Below, piece after piece: positions 1-11,129 of a stretch of 62,000 bases of DNA. A program made the position numbers and the translations under genes. This DNA is from Mesostigma viride. Lineage: Eukaryota > Streptophyta > Mesostigmatophyceae > Mesostigmatales > Mesostigmataceae. Numbering within the stretch: the first letter of the stretch is position 1; the number at the start of each line of letters is the position of its first letter. The DNA lies in contig RPFO01000392.1 of NCBI GenBank assembly GCA_009746045.1, positions 1,140,656 through 1,202,655 of the forward strand, in the 5' to 3' direction. Below the pieces are notes generated by a model. That model was not told the origin of the DNA. It did not search any database and worked only from the letters and a program-made list of their open reading frames with translations.

Positions 1-576
1 GTCATACAAGCACTTGTTCGGCGTACCACTAGCTCATGTATGTCACCATTGTAATTTTGCGTTTAAACAGCATTTCTCGGAGCCAACGGCCGTTGGCTCA
101 AAAAACTGACCGTGTGTGGTGGTGGACTTTTCCTCACGGGCAGTCGCCATATGTCATACAAGCACTTGTTCGGCGTACCACTAGCTCGTGGATGTCACCA
201 TTGTAATTTTGAGTTGTAACAGCATTTCTCGGAGCCAACGGCCGTTGGACTTCGAAAAACTGATAGCCTTGTCTGAAGGTGTGTGCGTGAATGGCACATG
301 TGCATCGTCGGGGGGAGTTTTCTCAAGAGCCACATGTGGTAGTGTAAGGTGGCATGCTTAGTGCGTACGGGTGGGAGGGACAAGAGGTGCAGAAGTTGAC
401 GGCTTTTGACCTTGGGAAATGACACGGCACACATAAGACAACAAAGTGATAATTTTAATGTCTTTACGGGTGTACTGTCAATTTCTCCGAGCCAACGGCC
501 GTTGGACTCTCGAAACTCTCCTGTCTACAAACTGTGTGCGTGCGATGGACTGTTCCATGTGCCGGGGGGGGGTGAG
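1..576. repeat. Direct repeats with a 14-bp palindrome; no gene
   Basis: Two copies of a unit of about 150 bp lie head to tail (from 1 and from about 154). They are nearly identical over the first ~95 bases, and a shorter third copy is near 475-510. Each contains the perfect palindrome CCAACGGCCGTTGG (83-96, 235-248, 492-505). A one-base variant of it recurs at 10296-10309, on the other side of the copia insertion. I see no supported coding region; short reading frames here are interrupted and low-complexity. This is the flank into which the copia element inserted. Confidence 0.7.
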
Positions 577-1022
577 AGTTGGATGGAGACTAGGGACGAC
601 GAACAACTGCGAAAGCTGAGAGCGAATGATGATTGTATTACAATAATACAATGAGAGAGAGATGAAAGCTGAGGGCTCAGAATGGAACTGGGCAGACTCG
701 GGTGCTGTGGCACTCCCCAGTGCTACGCCTATATGCCTATGGCGGTGCAGCACACGACCAGTGGACAAGTACACTGCAATGCCATGCGACCACGTCACTA
801 GCATCCAGCTAAGACTCGGCCCGTCAGGCCCGGCTACACCGGACCTGGCGGGTCGAGCTAGCACCTAGGAACAGTCTGGCACTAACCGCACATCGGTCCA
901 CATGACACCTCAGTACCGTACACCCTGCCGTACTGTACTGAGGTGTCCCGCTCAGCCGCGGTAGGCAATACGCGGCGCGCAGGCCGGAAATCCGTGTGTC
1001 AGCCTAAGCATCTCATCTAACT
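577..1022 (-). repeat. 3' LTR of the copia element
   Basis: This 446-bp copy matches 8612-9066. The shared block begins exactly at AGTTGGATGG and ends exactly at CATCTAACT in both copies, while the four flanks differ. The termini are therefore AGTT...AACT and form a short inverted repeat, not the usual TG...CA. Relative to the right copy it lacks short segments around 745 and 770. The internal side reads, on the minus strand, a purine-rich stretch (about 1023-1045) that can serve as polypurine tract. Confidence 0.9.
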
Positions 1023-2134
1023 CCCATTATGTTTTCCTTTCAGGTTGAAGGCTAGCGACTTCAAGCCTGACCCTGCCCAGCTAGGAGACTGACTCCAAGC
1101 TGACTGAGGTGCTGAGCAACTGACACCCATACTGCAACATCTGGACTGAAAAAGATGGGCCCCAGAACTCGTGCAATACTTGTGATGGCATCACGTTTAG
1201 CTCAACATGCCCGGGGAGTTCCTCCTCCTCGCGAGCTCACAAGGGAGATAGCTATGCCTGTCTGCCTATCCAGGGAGTGCATCACCAGCCAAGAGAGCCA
1301 TTGTAAAAAATGCCAAGGTAACCGTTTAAGAGGTTCCATGTTGTTCCATCATCATCGCCCACTCAGAGAGAAAATACCCAGCCAGGCTGGGTCAACTGAG
1401 CTCAGGTTACCTGCAACCTGAGGAGTGACAGTGGACAGGTTTATTGCACCCTGCACTGTCCATGTTGTACCTGCACAACATGTGAGGACCAGCCACCCCT
1501 GCCCTGCACAGAGGGGGCTGAAGTCCGAGTGACAGGTGACAGGACTATGACATCCTGGACCTGGCCACATTGCACCTGCACAACGTGGGAGACCAGCCAC
1601 CCCTGCCCTGCACATGGGTGACTGAAGTCCTGGTGACAGGTGACAGGAATATTTCATCCTGCACCTGTGCTGAGCACGTTGTACTAGACAACATGACAGC
1701 ACCCATGCCTTACTGCCACTGAACAGTAAGGCCAGGTGGCCCAGGATATCCACAGTGAACTGGGGTCCTGGGTAACCACCTGTCAAGGGAGCTTTGACCC
1801 TCCACTTGAATGGGGGCACCTGAGCCACTGAGCTCAAGGCCATCCACCAAGGCATACGCCCTAGGGAATAAAGGTGTGAGATACATCCCATGCCCACCTA
1901 TGAAGGTGTGCATAACGAAATTCCATGGTGTTGAAAAATCAAAACAGATTTTATTGGGCATAGGGCACGCAGATGTATGAAAACAGACTCCAACCAACCC
2001 CCCTTGCTGGAAGCCACAACCTACCCCTTGGACCTGCCCAAGGGGTACTGGGTGACCTAGGCGGCCCTGGTGAACAGGACCCTGCTAGGCGTCCCCCCTA
2101 TGGGGCAGGGTTGCCTGCTTGCCATAGGGGTTCA
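1023..2134 (-). other. Non-coding 3' internal region of the copia element
   Basis: About 1.1 kb between the RNase H stop and the 3' LTR has no supported gene. It holds a direct repeat of about 117 bp (from about 1463 and from about 1575), sharing blocks such as GACCAGCCACCCCTGCCC and GTGACAGGTGACAGG. The region is longer than a simple polypurine leader. Confidence 0.6.
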
Positions 2135-3575
2135 TCAAGTGGTACAACAGCTGATATTGTCAGCTGCCTGCTGAGGCACTTTAGTGAGTGCATCAGCAGC
2201 GTTGTGTTTGTCCTCCACGTGACGGGTGGACTCCCAGTAGGTGGACTCCTGTTTCAGGACCACCCAGTCAAGATCAGTGTGGACAGCATAGGGGTTAGCA
2301 AGGAAACTGAGGACTGACTGACTGTCAGTGAGCAAGTGTGCCACCACCCCAGCATTGCTGCCTGCTTGCATCTGCAACCAAACCAGCACATGATTCAAGT
2401 ACCTGGCATGAAGCACTGCTGACACCACTGCCCTGCACTCAGCAGCATTGCTGCTGACAGCCTTGCGTCTATGCAACCGGCTGTACCATGAAATGAGAGA
2501 CAAGGGTGCATCATCATTCTGCACAAAATACAAGCCTGACTCCCTTGCCTGCATCTTGGTAATCTGCCTGGACTCCATGGAACTATCCATCATAGCTTGG
2601 ATGTGAATGGTTTTGTGGAGATCCAAGGAGTGCAAGATAAGGGGAGGGCCCTCCTGGAGAGTTTTGGTGATGGCTTTGTGACCTACTTGCATCAAGACAT
2701 CATCATCAACTCTGCTAACCACAGCCAGGTGAGGTGCACACGTTGAGCACAACCACCCCAGCTTGCCTCTAATGGTAGGACAGGCTCCAGGTTTGATTTT
2801 TGTTTGCAAAACCTCCAAGCAGCTGTGCATGTAATCATTGGGAGAGTAGAGTGCACACACCCACTGGTTTTGATGCTGCTGGAGTTGTAACATTGTGCCA
2901 CAAAATTTTATGGCAGTGGTGCCCAGCTCTACTTGCTTGCCAATCTCAAAATGCTGTGACACTTGTTGAATAAAATCATCCACAGCACGCCTTGGCCCAG
3001 CAATCAGCTGATCATCCCCATGCCACACAAAGGTGAGAATGCCATGAGGGTGTGGGACCACAAAGAAGCAAGGGTCTATGTCATCATATCTAGCCCCTAA
3101 CTTTTCAAACACAGCCTGAGCTGACATCCTGAAAATGCGAGGAGCTGATTGCAGCCCTTCAACACCTATGTTAGCTTTCAGGTACTGCTGAGGGATGTGT
3201 TTTGCCCAAACTCTGGGAGTGGAGACTACGTACACCTGACCATGCCACACTTGTTGTGCTATCTCAGGTGAGCCTTTCAGGAAAGCCCTTTTAATGTCTG
3301 TAGCCTTACAGATATAGTCATCCCCATCATTGAGATGACCCACAAAGACAGACAGCAAGATTTTTAGGGATGTTTGCTGAATGCCTGGCGTGTACAACTC
3401 TGCCTCTGTCAGATCAGTGGTGCCCTTGAACTCTGTCACACAAGGTCTAGCATGAAAGATGACTGACCCATCTGCTGCTGGCTTATGTTTACACACAAAC
3501 TTCAGGCGCAAGTGCTTGCACCCTGCAGGCTTTTTGTCAATAGGTGTGACAGGGGAGTATGAGAAGGACTAAGAG
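2135..3575 (-). CDS. Copia reverse transcriptase and RNase H
   Basis: The RT reads ATDIKRAFLKG (first catalytic Asp), GLQSAPRIFRMSAQ, and FVWHGDDQLIAG at the catalytic turn, where most copia elements have YVDD. RNase H follows with SSNAAECRAV, HLLTDSQSV and the ending HVEDKHNAADALTK, typical of copia. Coherent RT sequence (PIDKKPAGCKH) can be read upstream of 3511 in this frame to about 3575, where an in-frame TAG appears. The preceding frame is also coherent up to there, so a one-base frame break lies at about 3545-3575. The stop is at 2135. Confidence 0.88.
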
Positions 3576-5844
3576 GATCTGGCACTACCCATTCTTCCCT
3601 GGCCTTGTTAAAGGCCTCCACCCATTTTAGGAATCCTATGTGTGTGCGACAGTCTTGCTCTATCTGTTCATAAGAAAGAGGAGACATTTTAGCCACATCA
3701 TGCTTGCCCAATCCAAATGAGTTGGGATGAAGTTTTTGGTTGTGAACCAGGTCTGCCACACAGGGTTCTTGCCCTGGGGCATACTTGGGTGTAGCAAATT
3801 TTACAGAAGCAATGTTGGTGTTAAGAAGTTTTTCAAGAGAAATTTTGAAATGATTCAGATCAACACCACCCATGTCCTGGATGGATAGTCTATCACTGGA
3901 TATGAGGACACCAGGGTAACAGAGAAAAGGATCCCCCAACAAAGCATTCCCTTTATAACCTTCCAATACCTGAAAAGGAGTGGGGATACCGAGTATAGTC
4001 AACATGACCTGACCTAATACCTTGAGGGATGACTGCCCTGAGAAATCAGCCACATGGTGCCAGGGTGAAGGTTCCAAAGGCAAATGGGGCACAGCCAGGG
4101 CACTGATAATGCTGACCTGGGCTTGTGTGTCCACTGCAACCATAAATGGGCTATTGTCATTCTGCCCAACCTTCCCCACCTTAGCTGATCCTGCAGCAGT
4201 TTGAGCTTTGGCTCTATGAGCTGCTTGTAAAATGCGAACAGCGTCTGCTAGGCTGCGTTTGGAAGGTGCAGCTAGTGGCTGAGCTATGTTCACACTTGTA
4301 GAGGTGATAGGTTGCTGATCACCTGTTTTGCCAATGTGACCCTCTGCTGCAGGGGGCCAATCCTGCAGTGACTGCCTGCAATCATCAAGGGTGACCTGGG
4401 TGTCACAGTGGGTGTGGCTCTCACACTCACCAGTGGGTGTTCCAAACAACCACTCACTGGGCAACGCTGGGATGCCAGGCAACTGTACAGGGCTGTCGGC
4501 CAACAGCTCTTCCTCCTCTGCCACGTCTGACACAGTTGGAAAATACAATTTCATCCTGTGAGGTGAACACCTGTGAATTTTTCCCGTGTCATTGTGTTTA
4601 ACTAACACTGTCCTGCCAGTGGTGTTAAACTTTAGGATGGTGGCTGGCCCATGCCAGGTACCCACCTTGCCTAGTCCCGACTCCTTGTAGAATAGGACCT
4701 GATCCCCTTCTCTGAAGGTGGGACGTGGATGCTTTGCATCCTTGACAGCTAACCTGCTAGCTGTCTGTGCTCGCTGTGCGTTGTAGAGGGCTAGTACCTC
4801 AGGTGGATAAATGCCTGCATGCAATCCATCTGGTGTAATGACCACCCCTTGTGGGGTTTTCATGAGTGGCCTCCTGTTGAGGACTTGGCACAACCTGGTG
4901 GACCACAGAGCTCTGTCAGCATAGGACCCACTGTCAGCCAGCAGATTGCCATCTTCTTTGGCTACAAGGGTTTTAATGGACCTGATGGCCCTTTCAATAA
5001 TGCCTTGCCTCTCATGATCTTCTAGCCCAGCCAGATCAATAGCCTCACACCCTGGTTCATTGGCAAGACATGTGAACTGCTGATCCAGTAACAATGCCTC
5101 CACAGGGTAGTACCTGGCCTGAGCAATCAAGAGAGCCCTGAGCAACTGTGTCTTGTCCATTCCAGGTAATGGTTCAATGGTTGTGTACCTTGACCATGCA
5201 TCTTTAAGTGCCAAGTAAGATTGTCCTTTGATATGAAAGACATCTCCTACCACCCTGCCCTTGCTCTTAGGTGGGGTAGCTACATGCCACTTAGGGGGTT
5301 TGGGTGCATTGAACTGACAATGCTGGCAGTGGGATCTGACCACCTGGCATGCACGTCTGAGTGCTGCCCCCCCTATTGCTGCTGCCACCACCTCTGCACT
5401 CACTTCATGCCCATAAAGGAAATGCAACTGCAAAGCAAGCTCCTGAAAACTGATCTGAGCATCCTCTGCTGGGGACACTCTGCACACCTTGGGAACCATA
5501 GATGTGAAGGTTGGTTTAGAGACATAATCTTCTGAAACCAGCTGTAGCACCTTTCCAGAACTGCTCACTGCTCTGACAGTGGGGCATGCAGAAGAAGAAG
5601 GTGAAGCAGGCACACTCAAGCCAGCATGAGAGGGAGACTCACACTTCTTGCCGTAAGGAGGCCGCTTGCAGTCCTTGGGGTCACCGTGGGGCGGCCCGTG
5701 GCACTTGTGGCACAGGACGTCCAAATGCCCCAGCTCGTCCACGTTCTTGCGGCAGGTGGGCCGCAGGTGGTACTTCATGCCACAGCGGGTGCACCGCTGA
5801 GAAGACTTGTCCTCCTTGTCCTGCTTCTTGTTGTTGTTGTTGTT

Positions 5845-5892
<48 letters not shown>

Positions 5893-6228
5893 ACTGTTGT
5901 TGTTGTTGTTGCTGGAGCTGCCCCCCTTGGAGGGAGACTGCCCCTTACCCTTGCCCTTGCCCCAGCCCCTGCCCTTGCCCTTGCCCTTGCCCTTGCCCTT
6001 GCCCTTGCCCTTAAACATTTGTCCCAGCAGGGACTTGACTTCTGCCATAGTGACAGGTCTCTTGCTCCTGTCTTCCCTCTCCCTATCCTCCTCCTCCCTC
6101 TCTTCCCCCCTGACCCTCTTTACAGAGGTGCCCATGGCCCCCTGGCTAAGGGGAGCCAAGGCCAGCTTGATATAATCCAATGCCTCCTTCATGTCCTCCC
6201 AGTACTTTGCCATTCCTGTTGCAAGCAT
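3502..6228 (-). CDS. Copia nucleocapsid-integrase-protease-like polyprotein
   Basis: This 908-residue frame carries, in order: a Glu/Arg-rich segment; a (GK)n tract (6010-5945); a poly-Asn tract encoded by an AAC-type microsatellite (about 5907-5828); a CCHC knuckle CTRCGMKYHLRPTC and a second imperfect knuckle; an integrase HHCC domain (HFLYG ... CQHC, residues ~265-300); and an integrase core with Asp in VVGDVFHIKG (~328), Asp in LLLDQQFTC (~380) and Glu in GIIERAIRS (~413). An integrase C-terminal region follows (FREGDQVLFYKESGLGKVG). A retropepsin-like segment comes after it, MVAVDTQAQVSIIS near residue 695, then the start of the RT domain. In canonical copia the protease precedes integrase. 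The frame ends at 3502, where the RT continues in another frame. Confidence 0.85.
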
Positions 6229-7300
6229 GCGTAGGTGTTTTTGTCAAGTTTGAGTTTCTCAAGGAAGGAACGCAGCAAGAACTTGTGATCTAGCTGCTGG
6301 ACATCAGGACGTGCTTTGATGGCTAGCTCATATTTCTTTGTCTCAGCCACATAGTCCACTGATGTGACCCTGTATTCCTCTACCCACCTGAATGCCCCAT
6401 AGATGTCCACAGATGAGGGGGTGGAGAGGAGGTCAGTTAGCTCCTTCATGAAAGCCTCCCAAACTGCCCTAGCCTGCGTGTCCTGCCACTTGGGATACCT
6501 ACGCTGGAAGACAAGAATGAGATTCTGAATCTGAGAAGAGGACTGATGGTAAAAATCCCCCTGCATGAGAGATCCAAACCAATTCTTGACATTCAGTTCC
6601 TCCCTAGCCAGCTGCAGAGAGAGAAGTGCATGATTCCCCTGCTCCCTAGTATACCCCTCAGGCAGCCCCCTGACATTAATCCTATCCACAGGACGGTTTT
6701 CATTGTAAGTGGGCAACCTAGAGGGGGATGCAGGGGGAGAGGGAGAAGATGGTGTTGCTGCTGCAGCATTCACAGGAGAGACCTGCTGAGAGGGAAGTGC
6801 TACTTGAGTGAGCTGAGCAGGATGGGCAAACATGGGCTGTGTAGGAGGGTTAGACAACATAGGGGTGGGCTGGTTGGGGGTGTGAGTGTGTGTCACTTCC
6901 CGCCTCCTGCTGCGGGCCTCCTCCCAATCATGGAAGGTGGGAGAGAGGGACACTTCATCGTCAGTAGGGTTAGTAAGATTGTGATGCAACCAGGTAGGCA
7001 GAGTTAGCCACCTACCCGCCCCTCTCAGGATGGCGTTGTGTAGGAGCTCCAGCAAACGCACCAGACGCACCCTGCTGCCCTGCACCCTCCTCCCTGAGAG
7101 GAGAGCCTGCAGGGCAGGCAGCAGGTCGTCGCACACCCTGCGTGTGCCCTCTTGGAGGTTGGGCAGGCCCAGGATGTGCGTGATGATTGCACACACCAGG
7201 CTGCCCGCCTCCGCGACATGCATCTGCTGGCTCCTGTCGGCCAGCCCACGGAAGGAGGCTGTGGCTGTCTGTATGGCACGCCACACGGCCTCATCACCAG
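6189..7300 (-). CDS. Copia Gag, C-terminal capsid part
   Basis: This frame continues Gag after the ~7300 frame break. It has a helical segment (FRGLADRSQQMHV), a Pro/Thr/Gln-rich spacer, then a capsid-like helical domain (VKNWFGSLMQGDFYHQSS through FLLRSFLEKLKLDKNTY) resembling copia-type Gag domains. It stops at 6189 and overlaps the next frame (from 6228) by 40 bp. That overlap could be a programmed frameshift or a simple mutation; I see no canonical slippery heptamer. Confidence is high for Gag identity and low for the mechanism joining it to pol. Confidence 0.7.
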
Positions 7301-8566
7301 GGTGATGAAGTCGCGACCTTGCAGGTCGCCCTCCAGCAGTGCTGGTTGCTGCCCAGCTGCGGTGGGACCCTGGGGCCCCTCCGGCCCTGCCAGGGACTTG
7401 TCCTTGTTGCGACTAGAGGGGGCCTGCCCCCCAGAGCCGCTGGAGGTGCCCGTGACACCCTCCATGGGGGCTGCATCCCCCGCCAGCGCCGGAGGCGCCG
7501 GCGTCGCTGCCGGGGTCCCTGCGACCCCGGGCGCTTGTGTCGCCGCCGGGGTCCCTGCGACCCCGGTGGCCTCCTCAGCCACCTGGCCCCCCACGCGGGG
7601 CGGGGGAGCCTGCGGCTGAGGTTGGACCCTCTGACCTGCCAGAGGGTCCTGGGTGGCTTCACCACCCATGGGCGTGTTGGGGGCGTCTGCCGCCCCGCGC
7701 CCCGTCGCAGGCGGCATCGCAGCCGCCTCACGCCTATCCGGGCCCCAGCCAACTGGCGTGACTTGGGGCCACGCTGGCAACGGAGTCAGCGCGATCTCTG
7801 GTCTGGAGACCACGCGCAGCGCCTCTCTCTGGCGCTGCCTGGACGCCCACTGATCAACAGTGCCGGGGTTGTGCCGCGGCCGATTGGCGAAACAGTACAG
7901 CCAAACCGCCACCTGAACCAGTGGGAGCTGCATCCTAAGACGCCCCTCGATCAGCGAGTGCACCCGATGAACCTCTATCGCGTGTATCTGCTCATCTGGA
8001 AGCAACTGAAAACGATCGAGCAAGATCCGGCCGTTCACCGCAATGAACGCCGGGATGTCGTCCTCCCCAAGGGGGAGAAAATGGGGTGGGCGCCCGAACA
8101 TGACCGGGGGCGGAACATGTTCCCCATACCGGTCAATGTCCATGGTGGCCATCTGTCGGCCCACGGAAAGGTTGCCAGACGTCGCAGGTGTCTGCGACGA
8201 AAGCTCAAGCGAAGGCCGAGGCCTCGCAGGCGGCACCTCGCCATCCTCCTCGGAGGAATCACTCCGCTCACGACCCCCGTCACCTGCGACGGGGAACGTC
8301 GTGCCCGGGGGACCTGCCCCCCAGGTGCCATGGCGGACGAACCGCCAGTGGCAAACGGCCGCCCGCTCGCCATCCCCGGGCGCCGGGCCCCACCTGCGGG
8401 CCCCGACGCCTGGGTTGGTCAGCGACCACCGTGCGGAAGGGACGTTGGGCGTCACCCTCGCATCGGTGGTGGAGGGCGTGCCCTCCGGCGAAAGGCGGGG
8501 TGAGGTGCGCCTGGCAGGCGCCTTCCCCTTGTTGTTGTTGCCGTTGTTGCCGTTGTTGGAAGCCAT
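7025..8566 (-). CDS. Copia Gag, N-terminal part (frameshifted)
   Basis: The ATG at 8566 is the first in frame, 30 bp inside the PBS. The product begins with an Asn/Gly-rich segment, then a Ser/Pro/Arg-rich region. A more ordered block around residues 165-260 (PPVMFGRPPHFLPLGEDD, then a Leu-rich helical stretch) follows, then a Pro/Ala/Gly-rich linker with repeated GVAGTPAAT units. Near 7300 the coherent protein leaves this frame: downstream of DFITL the continuing Gag sequence (AVWRAIQTATASF) is in the next frame. The last ~90 residues of this reading frame are therefore probably out of frame. It should form the N-terminal half of the capsid polyprotein; no catalytic motif is visible. Confidence 0.7.
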   Translation of the reverse strand: MASNNGNNGNNNKGKAPARRTSPRLSPEGTPSTTDARVTPNVPSARWSLTNPGVGARRWGPAPGDGERAAVCHWRFVRHGTWGAGPPGTTFPVAGDGGRERSDSSEEDGEVPPARPRPSLELSSQTPATSGNLSVGRQMATMDIDRYGEHVPPPVMFGRPPHFLPLGEDDIPAFIAVNGRILLDRFQLLPDEQIHAIEVHRVHSLIEGRLRMQLPLVQVAVWLYCFANRPRHNPGTVDQWASRQRQREALRVVSRPEIALTPLPAWPQVTPVGWGPDRREAAAMPPATGRGAADAPNTPMGGEATQDPLAGQRVQPQPQAPPPRVGGQVAEEATGVAGTPAATQAPGVAGTPAATPAPPALAGDAAPMEGVTGTSSGSGGQAPSSRNKDKSLAGPEGPQGPTAAGQQPALLEGDLQGRDFITLVMRPCGVPYRQPQPPSVGWPTGASRCMSRRRAAWCVQSSRTSWACPTSKRAHAGCATTCCLPCRLSSQGGGCRAAGCVWCVCWSSYTTPS

Positions 8567-8594
8567 ATCTTTTTTTTTTTGCTTAAAAAAAATA

Positions 8595-8611
8595 TCGAAC
8601 TTTTCAGTCCA
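8595..8611 (-). promoter_or_regulatory. Copia primer-binding site
   Basis: Immediately inside the 5' LTR, with no spacer, the minus strand reads TGGACTGAAAAGTTCGA. It starts with TGG, the complement of a tRNA CCA end, as expected for minus-strand DNA priming. Which tRNA it matches was not determined. Confidence 0.7.
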
Positions 8612-9066
8612 AGTTGGATGGAGACTAGGGACGACGAACAACTGCGAAAGCTGAGAGCGAATGATGATTGTATTACAATAATACAATGAGAGAGAGATGA
8701 AAGCTGAGGGCTCAGAATGGAACTGGGCAGACTCGGGTGCTGTGGCACTCCCCAGTGCTACGCCTATATGCCTATGGCGGTGCTACCTGCAGCACACGAC
8801 CAGTGGACAAGTGTACACTGCAATGCCATGCGACCACGTCACTAGCATCCAGCTAAGACTCGGCCCGTCAGGCCCGGCTACACCGGACCTGGCGGGTCGA
8901 ACTAGCACCTAGGAACAGTCTGGCACTAACCGCACATCGGTCCACATGACACTTCAGTACCGTACACCCTGCCGTACTGTACTGAGGTGTCCCGCTCAGC
9001 CGCGGTAGGCAATACGCGGCGCGCAGGCCGGAAATCCGTGTGTCAGCCTAAGCATCTCATCTAACT
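8612..9066 (-). repeat. 5' LTR of the copia element
   Basis: This 455-bp direct repeat of 577-1022 lies upstream of gag on the minus strand and should carry the element's promoter and transcription start. I cannot place a TATA box with confidence. The duplicated host bases GTGAG follow directly at 9067-9071. Confidence 0.9.
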
Positions 9067-9071
9067 GTGAG

Positions 9072-10774
9072 AAATCTGTCGTTCATTAATTTGTGCCTCG
9101 TCGGGGTGGGCATGCATGAATTTGTGCCTCGTCGGGGTGGACATGCATGAAAGCATTTTCATTGGTACTCGGGGTTCAATATTTTTGTCTTGCTGTTGAA
9201 ACGTCGACGTGCTCTTCTCCTGCTCTTTTTTTTTCCTACTCAACTGCCGTTGGTGCTTTTAAACTTGCCCAGCGTTATGACTAGGATGCCCTTCTTTACT
9301 GCTAGCCACCGCCCCTTGTGTACAATGCTAGAATTAGGCCGGGGTAATGGTACACGTCCACCGCGTCCCCAGTGCAAGGTTCGTGAATGCGCTGGTTCGT
9401 AAAAAATTCGGCACTTGGAAGGTTCGAACACCTGACCCCACTTTCGTTATTTCAACATGCCCTGAACGAAAAAGCTGCGTAAAGGATACATTAACCGTTC
9501 CCTGTTATTCTTGATTATATTATTGCGATATCATGGACGTACACACGCGGTTGGTGGTCCGTACATGCCAACTGCACTTGCAAACTGACTGACTGACTGC
9601 CTCCGTTACGCACTTGCGTGTGTTTCCGTACTTGCCAACTGAACTTGCAAACTGACTGAATGACTGCCTCCGTTACGACTAACAAGTGAACGACGAGTGA
9701 GCTACTAAAGTTTTGTTCAGTTCATTGTGTCTATATGTACATAGCCGTTTCTTCAAAACCGTTGCGTGGATACCTTGATTCTGGGTTCGCTGATACTTGT
9801 TTCCCATTTTAAATCTCCCGTCCATAATTGGATACATGTAATGTAGGAGGATACCCACTTGCCCGAAATCCGCGTAACGGGTGATTAGTACTGCTGTAAG
9901 CGGAACCACAGACAAATCTGTCTAACGGGCTAACATTATTGTCCTTCATGTACTGGTTTTTGCACGCAGGACGCCATTCGCAACACCGCCTGACGGAGTC
10001 GGATGGACCGGACGTGCGTGAGGCTGCTGTTCACAGTCGTGAAGTTGGCAGACATTAATATCAACACGGTCACGAGAATTCGTCCAGAGAATAATTGATG
10101 CTTGTGACGTGCTCGACGGCTGCGATGACCGAGATGATGCGTGTAGTGCACAGCGTCCGAGACGTCGCGACACCCGTGGCTGTCCTGTTGATGCGAACGC
10201 ACGGTGACGAGACGGAGCCCATTATATAGGTGGATTACAAGTTAGAACGGCCCTCGCGGTTGCACTGTTTAATCGCGAACGTGGATTTTGCGGAGCCGAC
10301 GGCCGTTGGGGATTGGAAATCTGATGATATCGGGGCTGCGCACGACATCGAGGAACTGGGGATCGACGTAGGTCTACAGGCTCACTTGTCCGTCAACATG
10401 TATGGCCTCGCTTGACTGTCATCATCTTGACATGTACATAACTAGTTCATATACCATGCATTTGACACTGCCTGCACGTGGATTTTCCAGACATACATTG
10501 AGGGTAATTATAACTCGAAAGCACTACGTACGATTGAGACGTCCGGTCGTAGAGCAGATGCACTGGAGCTTTCTGATCTTCCAATTGATGGGTCTGTAAT
10601 TATGTAAGATATTCAGATATCGCGATGACTCGAGCATCGATGCATGGAATGTAATAATGTATTTCATTCAATTATACATCCAATTTAACTCCGCAATTGA
10701 GGGGCACACATGTCCATCAGCCCGAGACAACATTTCCCAAGTAATTTTCGATTAGTGATTTAGTGTGGGCCTTC
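9072..10774. other. Intergenic stretch with small tandem duplications
   Basis: No gene could be supported. A unit of about 30 bp containing TTTGTGCCTCGTCGGGGTGG is duplicated at about 9090-9150. A unit of about 73 bp ending in GACTGCCTCCGTTACG is duplicated at about 9547-9677. A variant of the left-flank palindrome lies at 10296-10309. Reading frames here are under 100 codons and lack recognisable motifs. Confidence 0.55.
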
Positions 10775-10917
10775 CCACAAGGATACACATTTCCATCACC
10801 ATTCATCTTCATCATCCTGAACGACTCGAAAACGCGGAAAATATAACGGCAGGCTCGAGCTACCATGGTCCGGATTCTCCCGATTTCTGGCCTGCGCTGG
10901 TTGTCTCTTTGATAGGT
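10775..10917 (-). repeat. Short interspersed repeat, 3'-anchored copy 1
   Basis: This copy shares about 140 bp with 14439-14616 and 37641-37815. In its probable sense (minus of the latter, plus here) it ends in GCTGGTTGTCTCTTTGAT. It truncates LINE A: LINE coding sequence matches the copy at 33245-33380 up to the CATGCCATG near 10918, then this repeat begins. Its identity (SINE-like or 3' end of another LINE) is unresolved. Confidence 0.65.
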
Positions 10918-11129
10918 CATGGCATGTTTCCCTACCTTTTTAGGAATGTTCTTGGGGCCAGGCCAGGTCAAAATATGCCGCCCTGGCTGGCCGAGCCGCT
11001 GGGGACCGGCCAGACCAAGGGCGGTGTCGACCTGGCTGCATGGTGCGAGCAAGATGTCCTACAAATGCTATCCTACGCTGCCTAATCTCATCCGAAATAC
11101 GAGGCATACCGTGATACAAAGACTCTAAG

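Larger units (their letters stand above)
577..9066 (-). mobile_element. Ty1/copia LTR retrotransposon, minus strand
   Basis: A complete 8.49-kb element read on the minus strand: 5' LTR 8612-9066, primer-binding site, gag, zinc knuckles, integrase, protease-like segment, RT, RNase H, about 1.1 kb of non-coding 3' sequence, and 3' LTR 577-1022. The 5-bp target duplication GTGAG flanks it exactly (572-576 and 9067-9071). The LTRs differ by two small indels and a few substitutions, so insertion is fairly recent. Nevertheless the coding region has at least two frame breaks (about 7300 and 3545-3575). Assignment to copia rests on integrase preceding RT and on the copia-type RNase H ending. Autonomous activity is unlikely for this copy. 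Confidence 0.93.

Noticed and set aside
5586-6234. Long plus-strand frames rich in Val, Leu or Cys opposite the copia gag-pol region
   Set aside because: They are antisense readings of the poly-Asn (GTT/AAC) and Gly-Lys repeat tracts; the minus strand has clear domains.
7187-8503. 438-codon plus-strand frame, Arg/Pro-rich
   Set aside because: Antisense of the GC-rich copia gag; composition typical of a shadow frame and no domain.
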